In this document: piece after piece, positions 23,784-33,259 of the stretch | Layout: every line of letters starts with the position of its first letter | How positions within the stretch are numbered: the first letter of the stretch is position 1 | Assembly (NCBI GenBank): GCA_001917815.1 | Contig: MNES01000058.1 | Location: 1-64,000 of the forward strand | Direction of reading: 5' to 3' | Source of the DNA: Chloroflexi bacterium 13_1_40CM_65_17 | GTDB lineage: Bacteria; Chloroflexota; Dormibacteria; Dormibacterales; Dormibacteraceae | DNA: 64,000 nt | The notes under the pieces: generated by a model | Database searches by the model: none | What the model was told of the DNA's origin: nothing | What the model saw: the letters and a program-made list of their open reading frames with translations, nothing else | Position numbers and translations under genes: made by a program

Positions 23784-25034
23784 TTAGCCGAAAATCATGT
23801 GGCGCAGGGTGTCGGCGACGTGGTTGTGGTCGTTGGGCGCATCGACCGCCGTGGCATGCCCGTTGCCATTGGGCTCCCCGGCGGCGATCTTGCGCAGGTC
23901 GTCGTCGGTCACCTCGCGCTTCGTGTCGGCTACCTGAAGGAACCGCTGCCACGCGGCTTCGGCCTTGGCGTCCACGAGCTTGATGCCGAGCAGCCCCAGG
24001 CGGTGGTGAAACGCGTGCCGTCCAGACCGCGCGGTGAGCACGATGCGCGAGTCGTCGAGCCCGACGTCCTCCGGCTTCATGATCTCGTAGTTCAGGCGGT
24101 CCTTCAGCACGCCGTCCTGGTGGATTCCCGACGCATGCGCAAACGCGTTGGCGCCCACGACCGCCTTGTTCGGCTGCACAGGGTTGCCCGTCAACTCAGC
24201 GACAAGCCGCGAAGCGCGTGTGATCTCGGTCGTGTCGATGCCGCACTCGAGGCCAAGCTGAACCTGCCGTACGCGCAGCAGCATCACGATCTCTTCGAGC
24301 GAGGTATTGCCCGCGCGCTCGCCGATGCCGTTGATGGTGCATTCGACACGTCGCGCCCCGGCCGTGATCGCGGCCAGCGAATTCGCGGTGGCGAGGCCGA
24401 GGTCGTTGTGGCAGTGCACCGAGAAGAGCGCGTCGTCGCTGCCCCGAGCCTCGGTGATCACGCGTCGCACGAGCTCGCCGAACTCCCATGGCAAGCAGTA
24501 GCCGGTGGTGTCCGGGATGTTGATCACATTGGCGCCCGCGCCGATCATCGTCTCCACCGTCTCGATGAGATAGTCGATGTCGGCGCGCCCGGCGTCCTCG
24601 GGTGAGTACTGCACGTTCTCGCACAGCGAGCGCGCGTACGCGACCATCTCGGCGCCCCGCTTCAGCACCTGCTGACGGTTCATGCCGAGCTTACGGTCGA
24701 TGTGCACGTCCGAGACGGACAGCACGATGTGAATCTGTGGAGTCTCCGCCTCCTTGATGGCGCCCCACACGGCATCGATGTCTTCGCGAACCGCCCGCGC
24801 CAGCGCCGTGACCGTCGTGCCGCGAATCTCGCGTGCGATCTGGCGGCACGCCTCGAAATCTCCTGGGGACGAGATCGGAAAGCCCGCCTCGATCACGTCG
24901 ACGCCAAGCTTCTGCAGCTGTCGCGCGATGGTCAGTTTCGAGCCCGCGTCCAGGTGGAATCCGGGTGACTGCTCGCCGTCCCGCAGAGTGGTGTCGAAGA
25001 TGAAGACGCGATCTACGTTGGCTTCTTTGGTCAT
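23784..25034 (-). CDS. leuA: 2-isopropylmalate synthase without the C-terminal regulatory domain
   Basis: A 416-residue enzyme of the DRE-TIM metallolyase family: '[15 protein letters not shown]' (catalytic Arg, metal Asp), '[15 protein letters not shown]' (HxH metal ligands), 'NGIGERAGN' and '[12 protein letters not shown]'. It condenses 2-oxoisovalerate with acetyl-CoA, the first step to leucine. Common LeuA proteins have about 510 residues, ending in a leucine-binding LeuA-dimer domain. Here the chain stops after the subdomain helices with a low-complexity tail, so leucine feedback through that domain should be absent. The ATG at 25034 overlaps the ilvC stop by 4 nt. Confidence 0.9.
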   Translation of the reverse strand: MTKEANVDRVFIFDTTLRDGEQSPGFHLDAGSKLTIARQLQKLGVDVIEAGFPISSPGDFEACRQIAREIRGTTVTALARAVREDIDAVWGAIKEAETPQIHIVLSVSDVHIDRKLGMNRQQVLKRGAEMVAYARSLCENVQYSPEDAGRADIDYLIETVETMIGAGANVINIPDTTGYCLPWEFGELVRRVITEARGSDDALFSVHCHNDLGLATANSLAAITAGARRVECTINGIGERAGNTSLEEIVMLLRVRQVQLGLECGIDTTEITRASRLVAELTGNPVQPNKAVVGANAFAHASGIHQDGVLKDRLNYEIMKPEDVGLDDSRIVLTARSGRHAFHHRLGLLGIKLVDAKAEAAWQRFLQVADTKREVTDDDLRKIAAGEPNGNGHATAVDAPNDHNHVADTLRHMIFG

Positions 25035-26023
25035 TTCTCTACCGGCTCCAACCAGGTCATCATCGAGCGGAGCTCGCGCCCGACCTTCTCCACGGGGTGT
25101 TCGGCATCCTTCTGTCGCATCGCCATGAACTTCTCGCGCCCGTTCGAGTTTTCGTCCAGCCACTTCTCGGCGAACGAACCGTCCTGGATCTCGCGCAGAA
25201 CCTGGCGCATGTTCTCGCGCACCTGGTTGTCGATCACGCGCGGACCTGACACGTAGTCCCCGTACTCGGCGGTGTCCGAGACCGAGTAGCGCATGAACCC
25301 GAGCCCGCCTCGATACATCAGGTCGACGATGAGCTTGAGCTCGTGGAGGACCTCGAAGTAGGCGAGCTCCGGCTGGTAGCCGGCCTCGACCAGGGTCTCG
25401 AAGCCGGTCTTGACGAGCGAGCTGACACCGCCGCAGAGGACAGCCTGCTCGCCGAACAGATCGGTTTCCGTTTCTTCCTTGAACGTGGTTTCGAGGATGC
25501 CCGCCCGGCCGGCGCCGAGAGCGCGCGCGTACGCAAGGGCGCGATCGCGAGCGTGCCCGGTGGCGTCCTGATGTACCGCGATCAGCGCCGGCACGCCCTG
25601 GCCCTGGACGTAGGTGCTGCGCACCAGGTGGCCGGGTCCCTTGGGCGCGATCATCGCGACATCGATGTCCTGGTTCGGCTTGATCTGCGCGAAGTGGATC
25701 GCGAAACCATGCGCGAACATCAACATCGATCGCGGCTGGAGGTGCGCTTCGATCGACTCGCGAAAGAGCTTGCCCTGGCCGGCGTCCGGCGTCAGGACCA
25801 TGACAACCGTCGCCTCTGACACGGCCTCGGGCACCGGCACCGCGCGCAGGCCGTCCGCCTCCACGCGCTCGATCGATTTGCTGCCGGGATAGAGGCCGAC
25901 GCGCACGTCTTCGCCGCTGTCACGAAGGTTGAGCGCGTGGGCGCGGCCCTGGCTGCCGTACCCGATGACGGCGACCGGCTCACCCAGCTGGGACGGGCAG
26001 TCCGCGTCGTAGTGGATCTTCAT
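25031..26023 (-). CDS. ilvC: ketol-acid reductoisomerase (class I)
   Basis: A 330-residue enzyme. The Rossmann domain starts '[20 protein letters not shown]', with '[16 protein letters not shown]' as the cofactor-selecting loop. The knotted C-domain carries '[20 protein letters not shown]' (magnesium-binding Asp and Glu) and '[27 protein letters not shown]'. It rearranges and reduces acetolactate or acetohydroxybutyrate to dihydroxy acids using NAD(P)H. It overlaps ilvN (26020-26023) and leuA, so translation of the whole operon is coupled. Confidence 0.96.
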   Translation of the reverse strand: MKIHYDADCPSQLGEPVAVIGYGSQGRAHALNLRDSGEDVRVGLYPGSKSIERVEADGLRAVPVPEAVSEATVVMVLTPDAGQGKLFRESIEAHLQPRSMLMFAHGFAIHFAQIKPNQDIDVAMIAPKGPGHLVRSTYVQGQGVPALIAVHQDATGHARDRALAYARALGAGRAGILETTFKEETETDLFGEQAVLCGGVSSLVKTGFETLVEAGYQPELAYFEVLHELKLIVDLMYRGGLGFMRYSVSDTAEYGDYVSGPRVIDNQVRENMRQVLREIQDGSFAEKWLDENSNGREKFMAMRQKDAEHPVEKVGRELRSMMTWLEPVEK

Positions 26024-26487
26024 GCGGTTCTCCTCATCACGACGGGTCCTGACCGGGCCACGTCCACAATCCCATGACGTATCAGCTCGTCCACGAAGTC
26101 GCCTACGTCCTTGCCTTCGCCCGCGAACTCGACTGTGGTGCCTTCGGGCCCGGTGTCGAGCACCCTTGCGCCTCGCTGCACAAGCCCGGCCACCTCCGAT
26201 GTGGCAACCTTGGCCACGATCAGCTCGCGGCTGTGCACATCGTGGCCGGTGAGGTCCTCGACCTCCACCACCTCGACCAATCGCTCCAGCTGCTTGCGGA
26301 CCTGGTCGGCTTCGGCATGGCCGTGGTCGACCTGCAGCGTGAGCCTGGAACGGCCCGGCTCCTGGCTCGGGCCGACGGAGATGGAACGGACGTGGAAGCC
26401 GCGCCGGCGGATGACACCCGAAACCTTGCTCAACGTGTTCGGTCCGTCCTCGACCAGCACCGACAGGACCCTGATGTTGTCAGGCAT
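26020..26487 (-). CDS. ilvN: acetolactate synthase small (regulatory) subunit
   Basis: A 155-residue protein with an N-terminal ACT domain ('[34 protein letters not shown]') and a C-terminal ACT-like region ('[30 protein letters not shown]'). It binds valine and activates and feedback-regulates IlvB. Its start lies inside the last codons of ilvB (overlap 26480-26487). Confidence 0.95.
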   Translation of the reverse strand: MPDNIRVLSVLVEDGPNTLSKVSGVIRRRGFHVRSISVGPSQEPGRSRLTLQVDHGHAEADQVRKQLERLVEVVEVEDLTGHDVHSRELIVAKVATSEVAGLVQRGARVLDTGPEGTTVEFAGEGKDVGDFVDELIRHGIVDVARSGPVVMRRTA

Positions 26488-28165
26488 CTTCGGGTGCCTC
26501 CCAGAATTCGTTGAGGCTCTTGCCGAGCGGAACGATGGGGTAGACCTTGGCTTCGGGGTCGATGCGGAAGTCGATCAGGAACGGGCCTTTGGTCCGCTCA
26601 GCGGCGTCCATCGCGGGCGCGATGTCGGCGAACTTCTCGACCCGCACCGCGGGTAGGCCGTAGGCCTCGGAGAGCTTCACGAAGTCCGGCATGTGCGTGA
26701 GGTCGACCTGCGAGCGCACACCGCCGTAGAAGTCGTCCTGGAACTGCCGGACCATGCCCAGCGAGAAGTTGTTGAGGAGCACGATCTTGACGTCGAGCTG
26801 GTGCTCCACCGCGACCGAGAGCTCCTGTGCCGTCATCACGAAGCCACCCTCACCCGCGACGCACCACACCGGCAGCTCCGGCCGCGCGAACTTGGCGCCG
26901 ATGGCGGCGGGCAGCGCAAAGCCCATGGTTCCCGAGCCGCCGGAGTTGAGGAACAGGCCGGGGCGGTCGTAGTTCCACCACAGGGCGGCCCAGATCTGGT
27001 TCTGGCCCACGTCCGCGACGACGATCGCCTCGTTGCGGCACCGCTTGTACATGTCGATGAGCACGTCCTGTGGCTGCAGGTGGCCGTTGGAGTGTGCGTA
27101 GCGAAGGGGGTGCTCCTCACGCCAGGCATCGATCTGCGCCAGCCATGTGCCGCGGCCCTTGTCGAGCTCCGGCAGGTGTGGAAGCATCGCCTTCAGCGCC
27201 TGCTTCGCGTCCGCGACGACCTCGATCTGCGGGCGCACGTTCTTGCCCATCTCCGAGCCGTCGATGTCGATGTGGATGAAGGTCTTGACCTTGGGAGCAA
27301 AGTCGGCGAGTCGCGCGGTGACCCGATCGTCGACCCGCATGCCGACCATCATCAGAACGTCAGCGTTCTGGACCGCCTTCAAGTTCCAGCCCGTGCCCAT
27401 GAAACCGGTCATGTGCAGCGACAGGGGGTGCTTGACCGGGAAGGCGCCGATGCCGAGCAGCGTGGTGCCGACCGGCGCTGCCGCCCTCTCGGCGAATTCT
27501 CGCAATGCCTCTTCGGCGTGGCTCAGGAGCACGCCGTGTCCCGCCAGCACAACCGGCCGCTCGGCGGTCCCCAGCGCGATCGCCGCCGCCTGCGCCCGCT
27601 CGAGGTCGACGTGGCCGTTGGGCTTGTAGCCTGGGATTTCGAGGCGCTCGGGGGGCACGTTCTCGGCTTCCGCCATCTGCACGTCCTTGCAGATGTCGAT
27701 CAGGACCGGCCCCGGCCGTCCCGTGGTGGCGATGTGGAACGCCTCGTGGATGACGCGAGGGAGCTGGTCGATCCTGGTGACCAGGTAGCTGTGCTTGGTC
27801 ACCGAGCTGGTGGCTCCGATGACGTCGGATTCCTGGAAGGCATCCCGGCCGACCTGGGTGCTGTTGACCTGTCCGGTGATGGCGATCATCGGCACCGAGT
27901 CCATGTACGCGGTGCAGAGGCCGGTCACCAGGTTCAGCGCGCCGGGACCCGAGGTGGCGAAGACGACACCTGGCTTCCCGCCGGCGCGGGCGTAGCCATC
28001 GGCCATGTGGGCAGCGCCCTGTTCGTGGCGGACCAGGATGTGTTTGAGCTTGGGGTGGCCCGGCAGCCGCTGGTAGATGGGCAGGTTGGCGCCACCCGGG
28101 TAGCCGAAAATCAATTCGACTCCCTCGCGCTCCAGCGCCTCCAGCACCATGTCCGCTCCGGTCAG
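26480..28165 (-). CDS. ilvB: acetolactate synthase large subunit, CTG start
   Basis: About 561 residues of the thiamine-diphosphate acetohydroxyacid synthase family: 'ELIFGYPGGANLPIY' with 'RHEQGAAHMADGYARA' (catalytic Glu region), 'GRDAFQESDVIG', and a C-terminal cofactor-binding GDxxF-N type segment ('GEGGFVMTAQELSV' to 'VLLNNFSLGMVRQ'). It makes acetolactate or acetohydroxybutyrate. Family members start with a LTGAxxxxEALE segment, encoded here from CTG 28165. TAAGGAG lies 5 nt before that CTG, and an in-frame TAA overlapping it rules out a longer start. ATG 28148-28150 would drop five conserved residues. Expression lies behind an attenuator. Confidence 0.93.
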   Translation of the reverse strand: MTGADMVLEALEREGVELIFGYPGGANLPIYQRLPGHPKLKHILVRHEQGAAHMADGYARAGGKPGVVFATSGPGALNLVTGLCTAYMDSVPMIAITGQVNSTQVGRDAFQESDVIGATSSVTKHSYLVTRIDQLPRVIHEAFHIATTGRPGPVLIDICKDVQMAEAENVPPERLEIPGYKPNGHVDLERAQAAAIALGTAERPVVLAGHGVLLSHAEEALREFAERAAAPVGTTLLGIGAFPVKHPLSLHMTGFMGTGWNLKAVQNADVLMMVGMRVDDRVTARLADFAPKVKTFIHIDIDGSEMGKNVRPQIEVVADAKQALKAMLPHLPELDKGRGTWLAQIDAWREEHPLRYAHSNGHLQPQDVLIDMYKRCRNEAIVVADVGQNQIWAALWWNYDRPGLFLNSGGSGTMGFALPAAIGAKFARPELPVWCVAGEGGFVMTAQELSVAVEHQLDVKIVLLNNFSLGMVRQFQDDFYGGVRSQVDLTHMPDFVKLSEAYGLPAVRVEKFADIAPAMDAAERTKGPFLIDFRIDPEAKVYPIVPLGKSLNEFWEAPEDA

Positions 28166-28185
28166 TTCTGCTCCTTACAAACAAG

Positions 28186-28212
28186 AAGCCCCCGCCTTTC
28201 GGTCGGGGGCTT
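28186..28212 (-). terminator. attenuator terminator of the ilvB operon
   Basis: In the transcript AAGCCCCCG (from 28212-28204) pairs with CGGGGGCTT (from 28194-28186) around a 9-nt loop, followed by CTTGTTTGT. It lies 20 nt before the ilvB start and after the leader peptide. Confidence 0.85.
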
Positions 28213-28255
28213 GCGATCTCTTTACGACTTGGGTTAGGTCGCGCGAGCCCCCGAC
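28202..28255 (-). promoter_or_regulatory. antiterminator pairing of the ilv leader
   Basis: Segment GTCGGGGGCT (28255-28246), inside the last codons of the leader peptide, is a perfect 10-nt complement of AGCCCCCGAC (28211-28202), which is also the 5' arm of the terminator. The two structures exclude each other, the layout of ribosome-mediated attenuation. Confidence 0.8.
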
Positions 28256-28323
28256 TGTCCAAGGCCAATAAGGCCCAGAAGGCCAAGGAGGAGGGCTACG
28301 AGCACGCCAGACGTCCTAACCAT
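28234..28323 (-). CDS. ilv operon leader peptide (29 residues)
   Basis: A 29-residue frame from ATG 28323 to TAA 28234. Twelve of its residues are Leu, Val or Ile, concentrated in positions 7-21 ('VLVALLLGLLGLIGL'). A slow ribosome over these codons would leave the downstream GTCGGGGGCT free to pair with the terminator's 5' arm, so ilvB is read. A fast ribosome reaching the stop covers GTCGGGGGCT and lets the terminator form. The ATG is 10 nt after a TAAGAT -10, so the mRNA leader before it is only a few nt. Confidence 0.85.
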   Translation of the reverse strand: MVRTSGVLVALLLGLLGLIGLGQSGARAT

Positions 28324-28333
28324 GTGCCGGACG

Positions 28334-28339
28334 ATCTTA
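28334..28339 (-). promoter_or_regulatory. -10 element of the ilv leader transcript
   Basis: TAAGAT on the minus strand (28339-28334), 10 nt before the leader peptide ATG. No good -35 is seen, but half of an inverted repeat (GGTCAAA) directly adjoins it. Confidence 0.5.
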
Positions 28340-28377
28340 GGTCAAATTGCCTGCCCACAGTTGTGTTTGACCCACAA
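28340..28377. promoter_or_regulatory. inverted repeats in the ilv/leu divergent control region
   Basis: GGTCAAA (28340-28346) and TTTGACC (28366-28372) form a perfect 7-bp inverted repeat with a 19-bp centre. TTGTG-N7-CACAA (28361-28377) overlaps the second arm. They lie beside the -10 of the ilv leader and upstream of leuC, so a regulator could act on both operons. Confidence 0.45.
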
Positions 28378-28481
28378 ATCGATAGGCCTCGGCTTTGAAT
28401 GGCTCCTACGGACGGCCCGCTTCGGGTGCCGGTAGAGTTTGCCTCTCGCGGATGCACTCACTCCCATCTCCCCACCCTTTA

Positions 28482-28503
28482 CCCTCCCCACGAGTGGGGA
28501 GGG
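28482..28503. repeat. hairpin repeat copy D before leuC
   Basis: CCCTCCCCA/TGGGGAGGG (28482-28490, 28495-28503) around CGAG. The right arm GGGGAGGG lies 10 nt before the leuC ATG and can serve as its ribosome binding site. This is a single-hairpin form of the family. Confidence 0.65.
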
Positions 28504-28513
28504 CATCACGTAG

Positions 28514-29896
28514 ATGAATACTCCACGGACCCTTGGCCAGAAGCTGTGGGACTCGCACGTGGTGCGCAGCAAGCCAGGCGAGCCTGATCTCCTCTACGTC
28601 GACCTGCATCTTGTGCACGAGGTCACATCGCCCCAGGCGTTCGAGGGTTTGCGGCTGGCGGGACGGAGCGTCCGGCGCCCGGACCTGACGGTGGCGACGA
28701 TGGACCACAACGTCCCCACGCGCGGCGGCGCGCGAGCAGCCGACGAGCTGTCACGCAAGCAGATGGAGACGCTGGCCGAGAACTGCCGCCGGGAGGGCAT
28801 TCCGCTGCATCAGATCGGCAGCCGCCGGCAGGGCATAGTGCACGTCATCGGCCCAGAGCTGGGGCTGACACAGCCCGGGATGCTCATCGTGTGCGGTGAC
28901 TCGCATACCTCCACCCATGGGGCGTTCGGAGCGCTTGCATTTGGCATCGGCACGTCCGAGGTCGAGCTGGTTTTGGCCACGCAATGCCTGCCCCAAAGCC
29001 ATGCCCGCGACCTGGCGGTGACTGTAGAGGGCGATCTGCCGCTCGGCGTCACCGCCAAAGACGTCGTTCTGGGCCTCATCGGCCGCACCGGCATCTCGTT
29101 CGGGCAGGGGCACCTGGTCGAGTACCGCGGCTCGACCGTTCGCGGCCTGACCATGGAGGGCCGCATGACCGTCTGCAACATGAGCATCGAGTGGGGTGCG
29201 AAAGCGGGGATGGTCGCCCCCGACGACACCACGTTCACCTACCTCGAGCGCCGGCCGCATGCCCCTCGTGGCCCGGGATGGAACGCCGCCCTCGACTACT
29301 GGCGAACGCTCGTCACCGATGCAGACGCGGTGTTCGACCACGAGATCCAGCTGGATGCGACCCAGCTCGAGCCACACGTGACATGGGGCACGAACCCTGG
29401 CCAGGTGGCGCCGGTCACCGGCCGGGTGCCGGAACCGCGATCGGACACGGACGCCCGCGCCCTTCGTTACATGGACCTGCGTCCGGGAACCGCGCTCGCC
29501 GACATCGCGATCGACCGCGTCTTCATCGGCTCCTGCACGAACGCCCGCCTGGAGGACCTCCGCGCCGCGGCCCTTGTCATCGCGGGCAAGCACGTTCACC
29601 CGAAGGTGCGCGCGATGGTGGTGCCAGGATCGACGACGGTGAAGCGTGCGGCCGAGGACGAAGGCCTCGACGCGGTGTTCAAGGCGGCAGGGTTCGAGTG
29701 GCGCAACGCCGGGTGTTCCATGTGCCTGGGCATGAATCCCGACATCCTGGCGCCCGGTGAGCGCTGCGCGTCGACGAGCAACCGCAACTTCGAGGGCCGG
29801 CAGGGTGCCGGCGGTCGCACGCATCTGATGAGCCCTCCGATGGCCGCCGCGGCGGCCGTGACCGGGCACCTGGTCGATGTCCGGGAGCTGATCTGA
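28514..29896 (+). CDS. leuC: 3-isopropylmalate dehydratase large subunit
   Basis: A 460-residue aconitase-family protein. The three Cys ligands of the 4Fe-4S cluster are seen in '[13 protein letters not shown]' and '[12 protein letters not shown]'. '[25 protein letters not shown]' and '[21 protein letters not shown]' are also diagnostic. With LeuD it isomerises 2-isopropylmalate to 3-isopropylmalate. The ATG at 28514 is preceded by the GGGGAGGG arm of a hairpin repeat. The stop overlaps the leuD ATG (TGATG). It diverges from the ilvB operon. Confidence 0.96.
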   Translation: MNTPRTLGQKLWDSHVVRSKPGEPDLLYVDLHLVHEVTSPQAFEGLRLAGRSVRRPDLTVATMDHNVPTRGGARAADELSRKQMETLAENCRREGIPLHQIGSRRQGIVHVIGPELGLTQPGMLIVCGDSHTSTHGAFGALAFGIGTSEVELVLATQCLPQSHARDLAVTVEGDLPLGVTAKDVVLGLIGRTGISFGQGHLVEYRGSTVRGLTMEGRMTVCNMSIEWGAKAGMVAPDDTTFTYLERRPHAPRGPGWNAALDYWRTLVTDADAVFDHEIQLDATQLEPHVTWGTNPGQVAPVTGRVPEPRSDTDARALRYMDLRPGTALADIAIDRVFIGSCTNARLEDLRAAALVIAGKHVHPKVRAMVVPGSTTVKRAAEDEGLDAVFKAAGFEWRNAGCSMCLGMNPDILAPGERCASTSNRNFEGRQGAGGRTHLMSPPMAAAAAVTGHLVDVRELI

Positions 29897-30483
29897 TGCA
29901 GCCGGTCAAGCACGTCCAGGGTCGGATGGCGCCGCTCGATCGCGCGGACGTGGACACCGACCAGATCATCCCCAAGCAGTTCCTCAAGCGCATCGAGCGC
30001 ACCGGTTACGGACCATTCCTTTTCTATGACTGGCGGCAGGCGGACGACTTCGTGCTGAATCGACCCGAGCACCAGGGCGCGTCGGTGTTGGTCACGGGCG
30101 AGAATTTCGGCTGCGGATCGTCGCGTGAGCACGCGCCGTGGGCGATTAGAGACGCCGGCTTTCGGGCGATCATCGCGCCCAGCTTCGCGGACATTTTCCG
30201 CGCGAACTGCTTCAAGACCGGCCTCCTTTCGGTCACGCTGCCCGACAGCCAGGTCCGCCACCTGATCGACCTCGCCTCGGAGGATGCAGCGGCTGAGGTC
30301 ACGGTTGATCTCGAAGCGCAGCAGGTTCGCGGCGATGGCTTCAGCTATCGGTTCGAGATCGACGCCTTCGCGCGCGAATGCCTGCTCGGAGGTCTCGACG
30401 AGATCGGGCTCGTCGAACGGCACCAGCCAGCGATAGCAGCGTACGAAAGCCGGCGTGCCGCCTGGCTACCGACGGTTCGGTGA
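29896..30483 (+). CDS. leuD: 3-isopropylmalate dehydratase small subunit
   Basis: A 195-residue swivelling-domain protein: '[18 protein letters not shown]' near the N-terminus and '[21 protein letters not shown]' type sequence (GCGSSREHA) in the middle. It forms the active site together with LeuC. The one-base TGATG overlap gives tight translational coupling. No leuB is in the window, so 3-isopropylmalate dehydrogenase must be encoded elsewhere. Confidence 0.96.
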   Translation: MQPVKHVQGRMAPLDRADVDTDQIIPKQFLKRIERTGYGPFLFYDWRQADDFVLNRPEHQGASVLVTGENFGCGSSREHAPWAIRDAGFRAIIAPSFADIFRANCFKTGLLSVTLPDSQVRHLIDLASEDAAAEVTVDLEAQQVRGDGFSYRFEIDAFARECLLGGLDEIGLVERHQPAIAAYESRRAAWLPTVR

Positions 30484-30500
30484 ATCGCACGGGCTGCTGA

Positions 30501-30554
30501 ACCTCCCCACCCGGCTGCGCTGGCGCAGCCGACCTCCCCGCATGGCGGGGAGGT
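30501..30554. repeat. double-hairpin repeat copy E between convergent leuD and ilvD
   Basis: CCTCCCCACCC, GGCTGCGC/GCGCAGCC (30513-30520, 30523-30530), then ACCTCCCCGC/GCGGGGAGGT (30532-30541, 30545-30554). Reversed, it matches copies C and G. It ends at the ilvD stop codon and could terminate both transcripts. Confidence 0.75.
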
Positions 30555-32221
30555 TACGGCTTGAGGATCGCTCCTTCGGAGGCCGACCCGACCAGCAGCG
30601 CGTAGCGAGCGAGCACGCCCTTGCGGTAATTCGGCTCCGGAGGCGTCCAACCCTTCAGGCGGGCGGCGATGTCGACGCCTTCGACCGCGAGCTTCCGACT
30701 CTCGACGTCGATGTCGATGATGTCGCCGTCCTGGATGGCGGCAATCGGGCCGCCCACCGCCGCCTCCGGAGCGACGTGGCCGATCATGAAACCTTGCGTC
30801 GCGCCGGAGAAGCGGCCGTCAGTGACCATCGCCACGGACTCGCCCAGTCCCTCGCCGACGATGGCCGCGGTGACCTGCAGCATCTCGCGCATCCCGGGCC
30901 CGCCACGCGGGCCTTCGTAGCGGATGACCACGGTATCGCCGGGCTTGATCTTGCCCCCGGTAACCGCCGCGAAAGCGTCCTCTTCGCGGTTGAACACGCG
31001 AGCCGGACCGCGATGCGAGGTCGGCGTGTGCTGCGTCACCTTCACCACCGAGCCGTCGGGGGCCAGCGAGCCGCGGAGCACGACGAGGCCACCCTCATCG
31101 CGTAGAGGTTTCGACAGCGGCGCCACCACCTCCTGGCCCGGCGTCTCGCGCACCGTCTCGCATTCCTCACCGAGAGTGCGGCCCGTGACGGTGAGCGCGT
31201 CACCGTCGACGAACCCGCCTTCGATCAGCCGCTTCGTCAGCACTCCGATGCCGCCCGCTCGATGAAGCTCGACGGCGGCGAAGCGGCCGCCCGGCTTGAG
31301 GTCGCAGAGCAGCGGCGTGCGCCGGCTGATCCGGTCGATATCGTCGATGTACAGCTCCACGTCGACCTCGCGCGCGAGGGCGAGCAGGTGCAGAACGGCA
31401 TTCGTCGAGCCACCGCTGGCGGCCACCGCGGCGATCGCGTTGTCGAACGCGCGGCGCGTGAGGATGCGCGAGGGCCGGAGGTCCTGCTCAAGCACCGCAA
31501 GCACCAGCCGTCCCGCCGCCTCCGCCGCCCGGGGCTTGTCGGGGTCCATGGCGGGGATGGAGTTGAAGCCGAAAGGCGAGAGCCCGATCACCTCCATGAC
31601 CATCGACATCGTGTTGGCCGTGTACTGGCCTCCGCACGCACCCGGCCCCGGACAGGCGACCGCTTCCAGCTCCGCGAGGTCAGCATCGCTCATCTTGCCC
31701 GCGGCGACGGCGCCTATGGCCTCGTACACCTCGCCCACGTTGACCTCGCGCCCGCGAAATCGTCCGGGCATGATCGAACCGCCGTAGAGAAGGATGCCCG
31801 GTCGGTCGAGCCGAACAAGAGAGATGGCCGAAGCCGGGATCGTCTTGTCGCATGCGCAGATGGCGCACATCGCGTCGAACTGATGCCCGCGACCGACCAG
31901 CTCGATCGAGTCCGCGATCACCTCGCGGCTGACAAGGGAGGTCTTCATGCCCTCGCTGCCCATCGTGATGCCGTCGGAGATCGCGATGGTGTTGAACTCC
32001 ATCGGGTTGGCGCCCGCCGCGCGGATGCCGGCTTTGACCGGAACCGCCAGCTCGCGCAGACCGAAGTTGCACGGCATGGTTTCGAGCCAGCAGTTGGAAA
32101 CACCGACAAACGGCTTCTCGATGTCGGCTGCAGTCAGCCCGATCGCATATAGAAAGGATCGTGCCCCGGCACGGTCCCGTCCCTGATACAGCGACCGGCT
32201 GGGCAGCTCACGAGGCGGCAC
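30554..32221 (-). CDS. ilvD: dihydroxy-acid dehydratase
   Basis: A 555-residue enzyme of the IlvD/Edd family. Cluster cysteines are in '[14 protein letters not shown]', '[11 protein letters not shown]' and '[19 protein letters not shown]'. '[21 protein letters not shown]' near the C-terminus holds the catalytic Ser region. It dehydrates dihydroxy acids to the 2-oxo acids of valine and isoleucine. The start is GTG 32221, 8 nt after a TAGACT -10 (32235-32230). An N-terminal extension of 187 codons in the same frame is only a shadow of the divergent epimerase gene. Confidence 0.95.
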   Translation of the reverse strand: MPPRELPSRSLYQGRDRAGARSFLYAIGLTAADIEKPFVGVSNCWLETMPCNFGLRELAVPVKAGIRAAGANPMEFNTIAISDGITMGSEGMKTSLVSREVIADSIELVGRGHQFDAMCAICACDKTIPASAISLVRLDRPGILLYGGSIMPGRFRGREVNVGEVYEAIGAVAAGKMSDADLAELEAVACPGPGACGGQYTANTMSMVMEVIGLSPFGFNSIPAMDPDKPRAAEAAGRLVLAVLEQDLRPSRILTRRAFDNAIAAVAASGGSTNAVLHLLALAREVDVELYIDDIDRISRRTPLLCDLKPGGRFAAVELHRAGGIGVLTKRLIEGGFVDGDALTVTGRTLGEECETVRETPGQEVVAPLSKPLRDEGGLVVLRGSLAPDGSVVKVTQHTPTSHRGPARVFNREEDAFAAVTGGKIKPGDTVVIRYEGPRGGPGMREMLQVTAAIVGEGLGESVAMVTDGRFSGATQGFMIGHVAPEAAVGGPIAAIQDGDIIDIDVESRKLAVEGVDIAARLKGWTPPEPNYRKGVLARYALLVGSASEGAILKP

Positions 32222-32229
32222 GATTTGGA

Positions 32230-32258
32230 AGTCTAGCTCGGGCGGGAGCAGGTAAGCT
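32230..32258. promoter_or_regulatory. divergent -10 elements of ilvD and the epimerase
   Basis: Minus strand TAGACT (32235-32230) is 8 nt before the ilvD GTG. Plus strand TAAGCT (32253-32258) is 8 nt before the in-frame ATC 32267 of the epimerase. Both would give very short or no 5' leaders. Confidence 0.45.
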
Positions 32259-32266
32259 GTCGCGTC

Positions 32267-33259
32267 ATCACCAAGAAGTCCGCACCACAAGCAACGCCCA
32301 CCAGCGTCCGCGTCGCGGTCACAGGCGGAGCGGGCTTCATCGGCTCGCACACCGTCGAGATGCTCGTCGCCGCGCAGGCAAAGGTGCTCGTCATCGATGA
32401 CAACAGCCATCCCTGCGGGGAGCCGCTGCCGTCGGAGGTCGAGGTCGTTTCCGCCGATTGCGGCTCTGAAGCCGCGCGCAAGGCACTTGTCACTTTCAAG
32501 CCTGACGTGGTGCTCCATCTCGCTTCCAAGGGCGGCGTGCAGAAGGCCGCGCGCGACCCGGGCGACCACGTGAAGATGAGCGTCGCTAGCACGGTCGGGC
32601 TGTTCGATTCCGCCATCAAAGCCGGCGCGGCCCGGATCGTGACGGCGTCCTCGGGCGGAACGATCTATGGCGAAGGCGCGAAGCTGCCGGCTCGAGAGAT
32701 CCACAAACCGGCCCCGCTTTCCGCATATGGCGCGGCCAAGCGGGCGGAAGAGATTTACATGGCCGCGCTTGGGTTGCGGCACGGAATCTCGACGCTCGCG
32801 CTGCGCTACGGCAATGTTTACGGCCCACGCCAGGATGGCACCGGCGAGGCCGGCGTGATCGCCATCACCTGCTACCGCTTGCTGGAGCGGGCCGCTCCGC
32901 GCGTCTACGGCGACGGCGGCCAGACCCGCGATTTCATCTATGTGAGCGACGTCGCGGCGGCCAATGTGGCCGCCGTCTTCGGGCGCGTCGCGGGAGAGTT
33001 GAACATCGGCACGGGGCGCGAGACGAGCGTCAACCAGATCGTCAAGCGTCTCCTGGCGGAATCAGGCCGGCACACGAAGAGCGAGTTCTTGCCCGCGAGG
33101 GAGTTCGAGGTTCGCCGGGCGTGCCTCAACCCCGCACGCGCGAGTCGCTACCTGCACTGGAAGGCGAAGGTCTCCATCAACCACGGCCTGGAGCAGACGT
33201 GGTCGTGGTTTCGCAAGCGCCACTCGGCCCAGCGGGTGGCGACGCTGGGCCTGCCCTAG
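32267..33259 (+). CDS. NAD-dependent epimerase/dehydratase (SDR, GalE-like)
   Basis: About 330 residues of the extended SDR family. '[15 protein letters not shown]' is the NAD-binding GxxGxxG, 'HLASKGG' is the usual HLAA region, and '[11 protein letters not shown]' is the catalytic Tyr-x3-Lys. '[13 protein letters not shown]' and '[12 protein letters not shown]' are typical of UDP-sugar 4-epimerases. Its nucleotide-sugar substrate is unknown. The N-terminal strand must be encoded upstream of ATG 32360, yet the frame has no ATG, GTG, TTG or CTG there. Candidate starts are ATC 32267 or GTC 32264, close behind a TAAGCT -10; a sequencing error is the alternative. The stop shares CTAG with ctaG. 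Confidence 0.83.
   Translation: MTKKSAPQATPTSVRVAVTGGAGFIGSHTVEMLVAAQAKVLVIDDNSHPCGEPLPSEVEVVSADCGSEAARKALVTFKPDVVLHLASKGGVQKAARDPGDHVKMSVASTVGLFDSAIKAGAARIVTASSGGTIYGEGAKLPAREIHKPAPLSAYGAAKRAEEIYMAALGLRHGISTLALRYGNVYGPRQDGTGEAGVIAITCYRLLERAAPRVYGDGGQTRDFIYVSDVAAANVAAVFGRVAGELNIGTGRETSVNQIVKRLLAESGRHTKSEFLPAREFEVRRACLNPARASRYLHWKAKVSINHGLEQTWSWFRKRHSAQRVATLGLP

Noticed and set aside
32222-32782. Long N-terminal extension of IlvD (187 codons)
   Set aside because: It is antisense to the epimerase gene. The family N-terminus and a -10 box place the start at GTG 32221.
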